This document shows positions 7,367-17,008 of a stretch of 64,000 nucleotides of DNA, in pieces. The stretch spans positions 142,176 to 206,175 of the forward strand of contig JAZRFM010000010.1 in NCBI GenBank assembly GCA_045661345.1, written 5' to 3'. Source of the DNA: RUG12461 sp045661345. Lineage in GTDB: Bacteria > Bacillota > Clostridia > Lachnospirales > Lachnospiraceae. The notes under the pieces were generated by a model, which was not told the origin of the DNA, ran no database searches, and saw nothing but the letters and a program-made list of their open reading frames with translations. The number at the start of each line of letters is the position of its first letter. Position 1 is the stretch's first letter. Both the position numbers and the translations under genes were made by a program.

Positions 7367-8992
7367 ATGATGAAGGAGATTTACGGAGTTTTCGAGGTTA
7401 TTATAAAGAATACAAGATTAAAATCATCTTTTTTAGCCGGTTGCGTCATGACACTGCTGGCGCATGCGTATGGTTTTTTTAATACATCGTTTATTAATGA
7501 TCGTATCGCCTTTTTTCGTGATCCTATTGATGACTTTGCAAGTACCGGGAAGTGGTTTGCGGAAGTTGTTTCCGGATTGCGGTATTATAGTTATGTACCT
7601 TGGCTGATCGGTGTATTGGAGATGATTTTTGTTTCACTATCTGTCTATGCAACGATAGAAGTGTTAAAAATCAATAAAACCTTGAGCATATGGATCGTTG
7701 CCGGATTGTATGTTACGAATGTCTCATTTATCATTGGCAATTTTTACAGTGGAGACACATTTTCTTTTGCTTTGGTGATGGCTGCATTATCGGCATGGTT
7801 CTGGAGTTTGAAAGAGAATGAGGGAAAGAGCGCGGTAACTGAAGCTTTTCGTAGACATTTCAGTTTAAGATTGGTATTTGGAGTTGTCACTATAGCCCTT
7901 TCACTTGCAGTGTACGGATCCTATGCTTCTGTTGCGCCAACGCTCATTCTAATGGGTGCGATGGTTCTATGGTTTCAGGGGAAAAAAGCCGGATACATTT
8001 TGAAGAGAGTAGGGGAATATGTGATCACATATGGAGTCGGAATGGTGATGTATTATGTGATACTCCGTATTGTTTTGAGAGTCCGCAATATAGAGATGCT
8101 CTCTTACATGGGGGAGGATCGGTTAGTACATGGGGCTACGGCGAAAGAAATTCTAAGCTTTGCGGGTATGTCGTATGAGAATCCGATTAAACATTGGCTG
8201 GGCATGGATGGTTTGAATACCATTCCTGTTCGTGTGTCTATTATCATTTTAATCGTCGCAGTAATTCTGCTTATCATGCAATTGATTTATCATCGTGAGT
8301 TGCTGCGGGATCCGGCTCGCGTCATTGTGTTTCTGGTTTTAGCGGTGTTTTTTCCTTTTTCTGCCGGAATGATTTATATGATGGCTTTTGGTAGTGTTCA
8401 CTATTTAATGATATTTACCTATGTGTTATTATATGTAGGGGTTGTGAAACTAGCAGAGAGTAGTTTGCTTCTTAAACAAACCAAATTTCAACATATAATG
8501 AGTCATACGATTGTGTCAGTAGAGGTGATCCTGCTGGGAGTGGCGATCTATAGAGGGGTAGTTTTATCAAATATGTCGTATAGTGCATTGGAGCAGAGCT
8601 ACACGGCATCGAAAAGTATCGCGACTCGTTTGATGGATCGGATTGAAGGATGTGAGGGGGCTCATGGAAATGAAATGGTGGTCTTTATCGGAGATCTGGC
8701 CGATAACGAGTACTTTCACAGACCGTCGGAAATGGGGCAATATTGGAGAAGTAAGATCGGGTTTTTGGGATTGCCGATCTATTCAACTTCATTTGCATAC
8801 CTTGGAAATACAAGAAGTTTTTTGCAGGATGTGATGGGTTTCTATCGATCAATTGCTTATTATGTTCCGGGCTCCGGATCTGGAGGCTATACTGAAGAGG
8901 ATGAAGAAGTAATTAATTCCATGCCGGTTTTTCCAGCAGATGGGAGTGTAAAAAAAATAGGAGAAACAATTGTGGTAAGGCTTTCGGAATAA
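7367..8992 (+). CDS. GtrII-like membrane glucosyltransferase
   Basis: A 541-aa multi-pass membrane protein with roughly ten to eleven hydrophobic segments and a soluble C-terminal part of about 120 residues. The first extracytoplasmic loop contains NDRIAFFRDPIDDFASTGKWF, and the third region has GDTFSFALVMAALSAWFW, as in GtrII-type glucosyltransferases. Such proteins take a sugar from undecaprenyl phosphate and attach it to a glycan outside the membrane. The probable donor-lipid enzyme is the GtrB-like protein at 4358. ATG is preceded by a GGAAGGGAAGAG site. No GtrA-type flippase was found near it. Confidence 0.7.
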   Translation: MMKEIYGVFEVIIKNTRLKSSFLAGCVMTLLAHAYGFFNTSFINDRIAFFRDPIDDFASTGKWFAEVVSGLRYYSYVPWLIGVLEMIFVSLSVYATIEVLKINKTLSIWIVAGLYVTNVSFIIGNFYSGDTFSFALVMAALSAWFWSLKENEGKSAVTEAFRRHFSLRLVFGVVTIALSLAVYGSYASVAPTLILMGAMVLWFQGKKAGYILKRVGEYVITYGVGMVMYYVILRIVLRVRNIEMLSYMGEDRLVHGATAKEILSFAGMSYENPIKHWLGMDGLNTIPVRVSIIILIVAVILLIMQLIYHRELLRDPARVIVFLVLAVFFPFSAGMIYMMAFGSVHYLMIFTYVLLYVGVVKLAESSLLLKQTKFQHIMSHTIVSVEVILLGVAIYRGVVLSNMSYSALEQSYTASKSIATRLMDRIEGCEGAHGNEMVVFIGDLADNEYFHRPSEMGQYWRSKIGFLGLPIYSTSFAYLGNTRSFLQDVMGFYRSIAYYVPGSGSGGYTEEDEEVINSMPVFPADGSVKKIGETIVVRLSE

Positions 8993-9050
8993 AAAAGTAT
9001 CACCGTAGGCCTTGACATAATGAGACAATGTAGAACAGGAGAAAATGGAC

Positions 9051-9950
9051 ATGAGTCGTAGCAATGATGAAAAAACTGTATGGGGAGGGATTTACTGGGA
9101 AAAGGCTTTGAGGGAACGGATGAGCAATTCCAAATGTCTTGAAAGGTATGGATATAAAGTTTATTCGCAGAATGATGAAGATGGGATTATAGCAGAAATA
9201 TTTCGTCGAATAGGGACTACGAAAAAGACGTTTTTTGAAATTGGCGTTCAAAATGGTTTGGAGAGCAACGGGCATTTATTGTTGTTCTCAGGCTGGAGAG
9301 GAGTTTGGGTAGAAGGGAGTAAAAAGTATTGTAAGGAGATAGGAATTCGATTCCGACCGGTTATTGAAGAAGGCAGGCTGAAGATCTGTAACGCATTTGT
9401 AGACCGGAACAATATAGAGGAATTGATAAAGCGTCATTGCTTCGAACGGGAGCTTGATTTTTTGAGTATTGATATAGACGGAAATGATTACTATGTATGG
9501 AAAGCAGTAAAAGCGGTTAAACCAAGAGTGGTTTGTGTGGAATACAATGGAAAGATTCCGCCGGACATTGAATGGAAACAGGCCTATCACGACGGACATA
9601 GGTGGGATGGCTCGGATTGGCAGGGAGCATCTTTAAGAGCGTTTGAAACGTTGGGAAGAGAAAAAGGGTATTCGCTTGTTGGAACGAATATCTCGGGAGT
9701 TAATGCTTTTTTTGTCAGGGACGATTTGGTCGGGGATCTTTTTTTGGAACCCTATACGGCTCTGAATCTTTATAATCCACTTAAGACGAGATATACCCAT
9801 AGAAATGGACATAAAGCGAGGTACTGTCTTGTTATCCAAAAAGAGAATATGGGTGTTGAACAATATGTAAAACCTGGCGATAAAGTTTTTATTACGAAAT
9901 GTAATATTCGAGATAATCTGATAGATTTTTATCGTAGACACCTGAAGTAA
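9051..9950 (+). CDS. FkbM-like methyltransferase, divergent
   Basis: A soluble 299-aa protein. It carries YSQNDEDGIIAEIFRRIG, TFFEIGVQNGLESNG (a SAM-binding-like loop), GWRGVWVEGS, and LDFLSIDIDGNDYYVW, which corresponds to the conserved catalytic-core segment of FkbM-like methyltransferases, followed by RVVCVEYNG. Proteins of this pattern are found in surface-glycan loci; methylation of a sugar is the expected activity but has not to my knowledge been shown for this branch. I prefer the ATG at 9051, nine bases after AGGAG, over that at 9045, which is only three bases away. It is the second FkbM-type gene in 4 kb. Confidence 0.7.
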   Translation: MSRSNDEKTVWGGIYWEKALRERMSNSKCLERYGYKVYSQNDEDGIIAEIFRRIGTTKKTFFEIGVQNGLESNGHLLLFSGWRGVWVEGSKKYCKEIGIRFRPVIEEGRLKICNAFVDRNNIEELIKRHCFERELDFLSIDIDGNDYYVWKAVKAVKPRVVCVEYNGKIPPDIEWKQAYHDGHRWDGSDWQGASLRAFETLGREKGYSLVGTNISGVNAFFVRDDLVGDLFLEPYTALNLYNPLKTRYTHRNGHKARYCLVIQKENMGVEQYVKPGDKVFITKCNIRDNLIDFYRRHLK

Positions 9951-10004
9951 AAAGTGATCATGATTGTTGATATGAAATAACTCACGGAAAGAGGAAGAGG
10001 GGTT

Positions 10005-10970
10005 ATGAAGCTAATCATCCAAATCCCCTGCTTTAATGAGGCAGAAACGTTAACAATAGCATTAAATGACCTTCCGAAACAGATTGATGGAATTGATGAA
10101 ATAGAGTATCTGATCATAGATGATGGGAGTAAGGATAATACTTCAGAGGTTGCGCGACAGTGGGGAGTGCAGCATATTGTTCGTTTTAAGCAAAATCGGG
10201 GTCTTGCAAAGGGCTTTGCAGCGGGCATAGATGCCTGCCTGATGCTTGGAGCCGACATTATTGTGAATACTGACGCGGATAATCAATATGTAGGAGAGGA
10301 TATAGAGAAGCTGATTCATCCCATCTTGGAAGGAAAAGCAGATATTGTGATCGGTGCCCGTCCAATAGATCAGACAGAGCATTTTTCGTTTACAAAAAAA
10401 AAGCTACAGCATTTGGGATCTTGGGTCGTTAGAAAAGCGTCTCAGTCGGATATTCCGGACGCCCCTAGCGGGTTTCGCGCCTATTCAAAAGAAGCAGCTA
10501 TGCGTCTGAATGTGATCAATGATTATACTTACACGTTGGAAACCATAGTGCAGGCAGGACGGGAAAAAATACCGATGACAAGCGTGCCGATCCGTACGAA
10601 TTCGGAGCTTCGTCCTTCCCGGTTGTTTCACAGTATGTGGGGATATGTAAAACGTTCTGTTCTCACGATACTACGTGCTTATATGATGTATAAGCCATTG
10701 ACTTTCTTCCTGGCGATTAGCCTGATACCTTCTATTTGTGGTATCGTCTTTATTATACGCTTCCTCTGTTATTATGTAATAGGACAAGGGCAAGGACATA
10801 CACAGTCATTGATTTTGGCGTGTATGCTTTTGATTATTGGTTTTCTGACTGTAGTGATTGCCCTGCTTGCGGATATGCTTTCTGCCAATCGAAAAATCCT
10901 ACAGGATATACAGTACCATGTGAAAAGACAAGAGTACGAACAAAAGCAGGGTGAGGAGAGGACTGAATGA
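10005..10970 (+). CDS. GtrB-like membrane glycosyltransferase (GT2)
   Basis: Family 2 transferase with IPCFNEAETL, IIDDGSKDNT, NTDADNQY (DxD) and APSGFRAYSKEA, then two C-terminal hydrophobic segments at about residues 230-255 and 270-290. This is the membrane-anchored polyprenol-phosphate transferase layout. It overlaps the next gene by four bases (ATGA), and that gene encodes a GT-C-like membrane protein, so the two probably form a donor-lipid/transferase pair for an extracytoplasmic sugar addition. Ribosome binding site GAGGAAGAGG lies just upstream of ATG. Confidence 0.88.
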   Translation: MKLIIQIPCFNEAETLTIALNDLPKQIDGIDEIEYLIIDDGSKDNTSEVARQWGVQHIVRFKQNRGLAKGFAAGIDACLMLGADIIVNTDADNQYVGEDIEKLIHPILEGKADIVIGARPIDQTEHFSFTKKKLQHLGSWVVRKASQSDIPDAPSGFRAYSKEAAMRLNVINDYTYTLETIVQAGREKIPMTSVPIRTNSELRPSRLFHSMWGYVKRSVLTILRAYMMYKPLTFFLAISLIPSICGIVFIIRFLCYYVIGQGQGHTQSLILACMLLIIGFLTVVIALLADMLSANRKILQDIQYHVKRQEYEQKQGEERTE

Positions 10971-13459
10971 TAGGATTTTCCTTCTGGGCAGGACTCGCGC
11001 TAACGTATGGTAGTGTACTCTGCCTGAAAAGAAAAATAGAATTAGTGAAATGTGCTGTTCTGGGAACCATATATTACTTTATGTTCTATGTGGTCGCTTC
11101 GGGACTTCTTTTTTTGTGTGGACAGTTTTCCATAAAACGGGTGACTTTTCTGCTTTTGGTATTATGGGGAATACTATTTGTACTTATTGCTATCAGGAAC
11201 AGAAAAAAAGAATCGCTTTCCGTATTACCGTTGGAAAAGCGGTCTTGGCTATCTTATTTGATTATTGCAATTCTTCTGATTGTTTTCTCAGGATCCTTCG
11301 GTTATTTTGGGATGGGACAGGATCAAGGCGTTTACCAGGTGGAAGCGATAAACTTTGCAAATGGGAAAAACGAATGGCTCACCACATTTCCTGAATATGA
11401 TCAGATTACAGATGAAGAGTATAAAGATTTTTATCGGGATGCAGTAGACACAATGCCTGGCGTGGAACTGGTGGATGTGGAATATGGATTTCGGGATGCT
11501 TTTCAGATTCCACAAATAGGGGGACTGGATGTTATTTATCATGCAATTCCAACATTTCCGGCGATTTTGGGGCTGGGGATAAAACTGTTTGGGATAGAAC
11601 ACATGATGTTGTTTCAGGTGTTTTTTTATGCTGTGATGCTATTGCTAATTGAGATACTGATGCGGGAGCATCAGATTCATTGGCTGATGCGTGCAGTTTT
11701 AGTCACAGTACTTGGAGTATCGCCGGAGATTCTCTGGGTGAGGAAGTCTACCTTAACAGAGATGTTTCTTGCTGTGTTAGTATCTTATTATCTGTTTAAA
11801 ATCACGGATGTAGACGATAAACAGAAGTCTTTATCAGTTCTTCCAATCATAGTGTTTTCTTTTTTTCATGCTTCGGCGTTCACAATCCTTCCGGTTTTTA
11901 TCGTGAATTTTTGGGTGTTATATCTAGTAAAAAGGGATATCAGATTTCTTCGTAATGCTGCGGAGGCTTTGGCAGGATTTTGTGTTGGCTTCGTGATGAT
12001 GTTCCGGCTGGAACCGATTTATATGACGAAGAACTTCATGAGGCTTATGGAGCAAAAAGGAATAGAGATGCCATACGATATGATCCCTGGCGTGGTAATA
12101 CTTATATCTACTGTTGCTTGTGGTATAGGTTTTTTTTTATTGGCTATTCATAAAAATATAGAAGGGGTAGTTCTTAAAGCAGCTAATGTCATATTAGCCG
12201 TTATTGCGGCTCTTGTGTTACTTGATTTTTTGGGTGGACGTCCTTGGTGGGGACAAATAATGAAGCCAGACATTTGGATATCTAACCTTGTTTATCTAGG
12301 ATCATCGACTTTTATGGCGTATTTAGAGTTGACGGGTTTTTTCTTGCTTCCGTTTATTATGGTTAGGATGATTTGCTTCCTTAAAACTAAAGTCGATCAG
12401 AGTATAATAGTAGTTTCGCATGTTTTTGTTTGGACAGTTTTAGTTTATGCGATGGTTTTTCGTCTAAGAGTTTTTGGGTACTACTATAATCCACGTTACC
12501 TTGTGCCTTATTTTCCAGTAATAGTGGTACTCTATGGGTTATTATTCGGAAGAAAAGGAGAGATAGACAAGACTAAGGATAAAATAATATTTGGAATCAG
12601 CCTTGGGCTTCCTGTTTTGGGAATTTGCTTGATGCTTCCATTTTCAAATATCATACGTATGAATCAAGATGATACGAATCTGCAGTGGACTACGTTGTCA
12701 GATATGCTTGACAATGTGACTACAGGAGATATTGTACTGATGGATCAGAACGAAATGTGGTATTTCTTCTATCCCATGCGAAGTAAGGGAGTATTGGTTT
12801 ATCCGGTGTTGGATGACTTTGAAACAACACTGGAAAGAGCAGAGATTGATGTGAACAGTCAGAATCTATATTACATTAGTGAGAATCGATCATATGAGGA
12901 TGATTGGAGGTATGAGGTGATTTATGAGAGCAAGAGTAAGTATCAACTAGATGATCAAATGCACTATGTGGAGTATCTCAGATTGCCTACAGAGTTTGCG
13001 CAAAAAGGAGTACGAAGCCACGTACTATATCATTGGGTGACGCCGGAAACACAGATTAATGCGGTGGATGATAATTTCGGCAGGGGGTGGTCTGTCACTA
13101 ATGCCGCCGGATATCGATGGATGTGTGAAAAGAAGGCATCCCTTAGTGCATACCTTCAGCAGGACGATTGGCTCATGACAATACAACAGGGGGACGCCAT
13201 TCCTTTTGAATTGATTTCAGCAAACGAAGTGAGGGTAGATGTTTTTATCAATGGACATGAACTAGAGCCGATGATCTTCTCAGGTGAGACAAAAGGAAAA
13301 GAGTTTAGATTGGATATTCCGAGTGAGTATGTAGAAGAAGGAGGGAACGAGATCAGTTTTCTGGCGGAGAATACATGGAGTCCGAAGGAATACGGAGAGG
13401 CTGATCCAAGTCAGTATGCTTTTTCGGTTGCCAATATATGGTTTGAGAGGATGGAGTAA
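10967..13459 (+). CDS. GT-C-type membrane glycosyltransferase, 830 aa
   Basis: A large integral membrane protein with about 13 hydrophobic segments over residues 1-560 and a soluble extracytoplasmic C-terminal domain of about 270 residues that appears beta-rich. The first large loop has GMGQDQGVYQVEAINFANG, with acidic residues at the place where GT-C enzymes (GT39/GT83 type) carry their catalytic aspartate. It should use a polyprenyl-phosphate sugar made by the overlapping GT2 at 10005. The C-terminal part, with NAVDDNFGRGWSVTNAAGY, may bind glycan. Specificity is unknown; it could also be a polymerase-like protein, which I think less likely. Confidence 0.65.
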   Translation: MIGFSFWAGLALTYGSVLCLKRKIELVKCAVLGTIYYFMFYVVASGLLFLCGQFSIKRVTFLLLVLWGILFVLIAIRNRKKESLSVLPLEKRSWLSYLIIAILLIVFSGSFGYFGMGQDQGVYQVEAINFANGKNEWLTTFPEYDQITDEEYKDFYRDAVDTMPGVELVDVEYGFRDAFQIPQIGGLDVIYHAIPTFPAILGLGIKLFGIEHMMLFQVFFYAVMLLLIEILMREHQIHWLMRAVLVTVLGVSPEILWVRKSTLTEMFLAVLVSYYLFKITDVDDKQKSLSVLPIIVFSFFHASAFTILPVFIVNFWVLYLVKRDIRFLRNAAEALAGFCVGFVMMFRLEPIYMTKNFMRLMEQKGIEMPYDMIPGVVILISTVACGIGFFLLAIHKNIEGVVLKAANVILAVIAALVLLDFLGGRPWWGQIMKPDIWISNLVYLGSSTFMAYLELTGFFLLPFIMVRMICFLKTKVDQSIIVVSHVFVWTVLVYAMVFRLRVFGYYYNPRYLVPYFPVIVVLYGLLFGRKGEIDKTKDKIIFGISLGLPVLGICLMLPFSNIIRMNQDDTNLQWTTLSDMLDNVTTGDIVLMDQNEMWYFFYPMRSKGVLVYPVLDDFETTLERAEIDVNSQNLYYISENRSYEDDWRYEVIYESKSKYQLDDQMHYVEYLRLPTEFAQKGVRSHVLYHWVTPETQINAVDDNFGRGWSVTNAAGYRWMCEKKASLSAYLQQDDWLMTIQQGDAIPFELISANEVRVDVFINGHELEPMIFSGETKGKEFRLDIPSEYVEEGGNEISFLAENTWSPKEYGEADPSQYAFSVANIWFERME

Positions 13460-13502
13460 AGGTTCAGAAGAAAGAGAAGCGTAAGGAAAAAGAGAGAAAC
13501 AT

Positions 13503-14612
13503 ATGAAAAAGAGTGAAACAGAAAACATCATTCCCGGTAGATGGGATAGAGGCTTTTACCAATATCAAAGCGAGTTTGAAGAAAAAGCATTAAAGGTTCT
13601 TCGATCCGGTCGCTACATTTTAGGAGAAGAAGTAACCGGGTTTGAAAACGAGTTTGCCGACTATATTGGCACAAAATACTGTGCTGGAGTGGGGAACGGG
13701 CTTGATGCGCTGCGGATCGCATTTCACATCTTAGGTATCGGAGATGGAGATGAAGTGATTGTGCAGGGGAACACTTTCATTGCCAGTGTTATGGGTATAA
13801 CGATGAATGGGGCTCGACCGGTATTCGTGGAGCCGGATGAATACTACGGCCTTGATCCGAAAGAAATCGAAAAGAGAATCACGCAAAGAACGAAGGCAGT
13901 ACTGGTGGTACATCTGTATGGACAACCATGCGAGATGGAAGAAATAGCGGATCTCTGCAAAAGACATCATCTATATCTGGTGGAAGATTGTGCCCAGTCC
14001 CATGGGGCGACTCTGAATGGTAAAATGACGGGAACGTTTGGGGATATCTCATGCTTTTCCTTTTATCCAGGTAAAAATCTGGGAGCATTTGGGGACGCTG
14101 GCGCGATCGTGACTGATGATGAGGAACTGGATAAAGCAGCTCGTGTTTTCAGGAACTACGGGAGTGAAAAGAGGTATCATAATCAGGTTGTGGGGACTAA
14201 TTCACGGTTGGATGAAATACAAGCCGGTTTGTTACGTGTAAGACTCTCTCATTTAGAAGAGTTGAATAAGGAACGTGCGCACATTTGCGAGAGGTATTTG
14301 AATGAGATAAATAATGAAAAAATCCTGCTTCCGGGAATTCGCAATGGAGCAAAACATGTCTGGCATCAGTTTGTGATTCGCACGCAGCAACGAGATGAGC
14401 TGAAGGATTATCTGGAGGATCAGGGGATAGGAACGATTATTCACTATCCGATTCCGCCGCATTTGTCGGAGGCTTATCAATATCTGGGGATCCCTGTTGG
14501 ATCATTCCCAATAACGGAAGAATATGCGCAAACCGTGCTTTCCCTTCCGCTCTATAATGGCATGACAGAGGGAGAACAAAGCAGGGTAATTCAAGCAATG
14601 AACAGGTGGTAA
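13503..14612 (+). CDS. DegT-family sugar aminotransferase (FdtB/QdtB-like)
   Basis: A 369-aa PLP enzyme of the DegT/DnrJ/EryC1 family. Visible motifs: GVGNGLDALRIAF, VHLYGQPCEM, LVEDCAQSHGA with the cofactor-binding aspartate, and FYPGKNLGAFGDAG with the Schiff-base Lys191. The overall pattern is that of 3-keto sugar transaminases such as FdtB/QdtB, which make dTDP-3-amino-3,6-dideoxyhexoses. These need a 3,4-ketoisomerase, and one lies at 35379. WecE-type 4-amination is less likely because a clear WecE is present separately. It follows the GT-C gene by 43 bases, and the MBOAT gene follows after six. Confidence 0.78.
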   Translation: MKKSETENIIPGRWDRGFYQYQSEFEEKALKVLRSGRYILGEEVTGFENEFADYIGTKYCAGVGNGLDALRIAFHILGIGDGDEVIVQGNTFIASVMGITMNGARPVFVEPDEYYGLDPKEIEKRITQRTKAVLVVHLYGQPCEMEEIADLCKRHHLYLVEDCAQSHGATLNGKMTGTFGDISCFSFYPGKNLGAFGDAGAIVTDDEELDKAARVFRNYGSEKRYHNQVVGTNSRLDEIQAGLLRVRLSHLEELNKERAHICERYLNEINNEKILLPGIRNGAKHVWHQFVIRTQQRDELKDYLEDQGIGTIIHYPIPPHLSEAYQYLGIPVGSFPITEEYAQTVLSLPLYNGMTEGEQSRVIQAMNRW

Positions 14613-14618
14613 AAGGGA

Positions 14619-16049
14619 ATGTTATTTAACTCATTTTCATTCGCTCTTTTTTTGCCTATTACTTTTGCGCTTTATTGGATTTTGCCACACAAATTTCGCT
14701 GGGTTTTTCTGCTGCTTTCCAGCTATTTTTTTTACATGTGTTGGAATCCGGCGTATATTTTTCTAATCATTTTGACAACGGTGATTACATATCTGTCAGC
14801 AAGGTTCATTGAGCGTTCTTCAAGCACGAAGAAGCGAAAATGGATACTTGCCGGTGCGGTGATTTCCTGCCTTGGTATTCTGTTCGTATTTAAGTATTTC
14901 AACTTTTTCTTTGCCTCTTTAGAACAGATACTGCACTTTTTCTCGATACCATTTTCGACTGTCGTAGCGGATCTGATTTTACCGGTAGGGATTTCGTTCT
15001 ACACATTTCAAACCATGAGTTATGTGATTGACGTTTATCGGGGAAAAATCGGGGCAGAAAGACATTTTGGCTATTATGCGACCTTTATCTCTTTTTTTCC
15101 TCAGCTTGTGGCCGGACCGATTGAACGTGCCGATCATCTGCTTCCTCAGATCAAAGCAGAACATGTATTTGATTATCAATTGGCAACTTATGGCTTGAAA
15201 CAGATGGCGTGGGGTTATTTCAAAAAAATGGTCATAGCGGATACATTGGCTGTGTATACAGGATCAGTATTTACTAATCCGACGGACTACCATGGCATGT
15301 CACTGGTGCTTGCAATACTCGCGTTCACGCTTCAAATCTACTGTGATTTTTCCGGTTATTCCGATATTGCGATCGGCACAGCAAAGCTATTTGGAATCAG
15401 ACTTGTAGATAATTTTCGTGCACCTTATTTTTCTGCTAGCTTTCAGGAATTTTGGCGAAGATGGCATATTTCTCTCTCGGAGTGGATGAGAGACTATGTG
15501 TATATCCCACTGGGGGGCAATCGTAAAGGGAGAGCAAGACAAAACGTAAACCTGATCAGTACTTTTCTTGTGAGCGGGTTATGGCACGGTGCAAATTGGA
15601 CCTTTGTGGTGTGGGGCGGTCTGCACGGGCTTGCACAGGTTGTAGAGCGCTATCTGCCCAAAAGAAAGAAAAATGTGAAGGTCGGAAGGATACTCAATAT
15701 AATAGTTGTATTCTTGTTCGTTGCATTAGCCTGGACATTTTTTGCATCAGAATCATTATCAGACGCAGTGTATATTATCTCGCACTTGTTTGAAGGAATA
15801 GGAAATCCGGCGGCCTATTTACATAATGGGATGCAAACGAACCTGCCATGGGAGAGCATTCGATGCCTGGTTATTTCGATATTTTTGCTTGGCATTTTTG
15901 ACTACGCTTCGTTAAAGTGCGACGTAATAGAGAAAATCTCCTCGATGAAGAAGGGAGTTCGATGGAGTATTTATACAGCTTTTTTAGTTTGGCTTCTCAT
16001 GAACATCCAGATTGCTGACAACTCGCAGTTTATATATTTTCAATTCTAG
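14619..16049 (+). CDS. MBOAT-family O-acyltransferase (AlgI/DltB-like)
   Basis: A 476-aa multi-pass membrane protein with the full MBOAT pattern: LFNSFSFALFLPITFALYW at the N terminus, LPVGISFYTFQTMSYVIDVYRG, QLVAGPIERADHLLPQ, FWRRWHISLSEWMRDYVYIPLGGNR and SGLWHGANWTFVVWG with the invariant His323. Such proteins pass an acyl group across the membrane for O-acylation of an extracellular polymer (alginate, peptidoglycan, teichoic acid). The next gene encodes a membrane-anchored SGNH-like protein, the usual partner that completes transfer. DltB-type D-alanylation remains possible because the locus also carries a carrier protein and ligase at 23.5 kb. Confidence 0.92.
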   Translation: MLFNSFSFALFLPITFALYWILPHKFRWVFLLLSSYFFYMCWNPAYIFLIILTTVITYLSARFIERSSSTKKRKWILAGAVISCLGILFVFKYFNFFFASLEQILHFFSIPFSTVVADLILPVGISFYTFQTMSYVIDVYRGKIGAERHFGYYATFISFFPQLVAGPIERADHLLPQIKAEHVFDYQLATYGLKQMAWGYFKKMVIADTLAVYTGSVFTNPTDYHGMSLVLAILAFTLQIYCDFSGYSDIAIGTAKLFGIRLVDNFRAPYFSASFQEFWRRWHISLSEWMRDYVYIPLGGNRKGRARQNVNLISTFLVSGLWHGANWTFVVWGGLHGLAQVVERYLPKRKKNVKVGRILNIIVVFLFVALAWTFFASESLSDAVYIISHLFEGIGNPAAYLHNGMQTNLPWESIRCLVISIFLLGIFDYASLKCDVIEKISSMKKGVRWSIYTAFLVWLLMNIQIADNSQFIYFQF

Positions 16050-16053
16050 GTGG

Positions 16054-17007
16054 ATGATGAAACATTTTTTGTTTAATACTGTTAAGTTATGCGGAGTGGT
16101 AGGAGCTGTTTTTTTGATATTGACGTTTGTGGACGTTACTTTTGTTGGAGGTCAGTATCAATACAGCTACAATGCATCGCTAATCGACAAAATGGACCGC
16201 TTGAAGAATACTAAGTCTCCAAAGATCATTTTGGTTGGGAATTCCAATTTGGCATTTGGTATAGATTCGGAAATGTTAGAAGAAGCCACTGGAATGCCAG
16301 TGGTGAATATGGGTTATCTTGCCAGCTTAGGCAATGCATTTCATGAGGGGATGATCAGACAAAACGTTGGAGAAGGTGATTTGGTAGTTCTGGCGCATAC
16401 TACTTACGCAGATGATGACAATATCTCTTCTGTTCCGGGCGCATGGATTACGTTGGATTGCCATAAAGAGTTGTTGGAAACTATGAGACCAAAGGATTGG
16501 ATGACTATTCTCATAGGTTATCCTAATTATTTAAGGAATGCTATACTACTCAAAATAACGGGAAGAGGAAATCAAGACACAGGTGACAGTTATTCCAGAA
16601 CTGCTTTTAATTCCTATGGTGATGTTGTGAGAAGAGTAGAAAGCAGTCAGATGAATCCGGATGAGTATTTCTCAGAAGAAAAGGAAGTTTTGCCGGCAAT
16701 AAATGAGACCTGCGTAAAACGTCTTAACGAATTGAACCGGTATGTGGAGTCATGCGGGGGGAAAATGGTAGTGGCATCTTACCCAATTGCATATGGGGAG
16801 TATACTTCCTTTACGGCTAAAGATGTTGAGCAATTCCAGGAGAAATTGGAATCAGAATTGGATTGTGATATAATATCTGAATACACAGATTATATGTATC
16901 CATATAGTCTTTTTTATGATCAAATGTATCATCTTACAGAACAAGGGACAAAGGGGAGAACCCAACAGTTGATCTGTGATTTGATTGGATGGAAGCAGAA
17001 AGGATAA
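16054..17007 (+). CDS. Membrane-anchored SGNH-like partner of MBOAT
   Basis: Begins four bases after the MBOAT stop (ATG at 16054 or 16057; an upstream TTG at 16012 lies inside the MBOAT gene and was not chosen). One N-terminal hydrophobic helix (about residues 5-27) anchors an extracytoplasmic domain. IILVGNSNLAFGID has the GxSxN block with probable nucleophile Ser64, and FYDQMYHLTEQG near the end supplies a conserved Asp and His. This is the DltD/AlgJ/PatB-like layout of SGNH-fold proteins acting after MBOAT carriers. The expected role is transfer or editing of an acyl group on the surface glycan. The Asp-His spacing is one residue longer than in classic DxxH. Confidence 0.72.
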   Translation: MMKHFLFNTVKLCGVVGAVFLILTFVDVTFVGGQYQYSYNASLIDKMDRLKNTKSPKIILVGNSNLAFGIDSEMLEEATGMPVVNMGYLASLGNAFHEGMIRQNVGEGDLVVLAHTTYADDDNISSVPGAWITLDCHKELLETMRPKDWMTILIGYPNYLRNAILLKITGRGNQDTGDSYSRTAFNSYGDVVRRVESSQMNPDEYFSEEKEVLPAINETCVKRLNELNRYVESCGGKMVVASYPIAYGEYTSFTAKDVEQFQEKLESELDCDIISEYTDYMYPYSLFYDQMYHLTEQGTKGRTQQLICDLIGWKQKG

Positions 17008-17008
17008 A

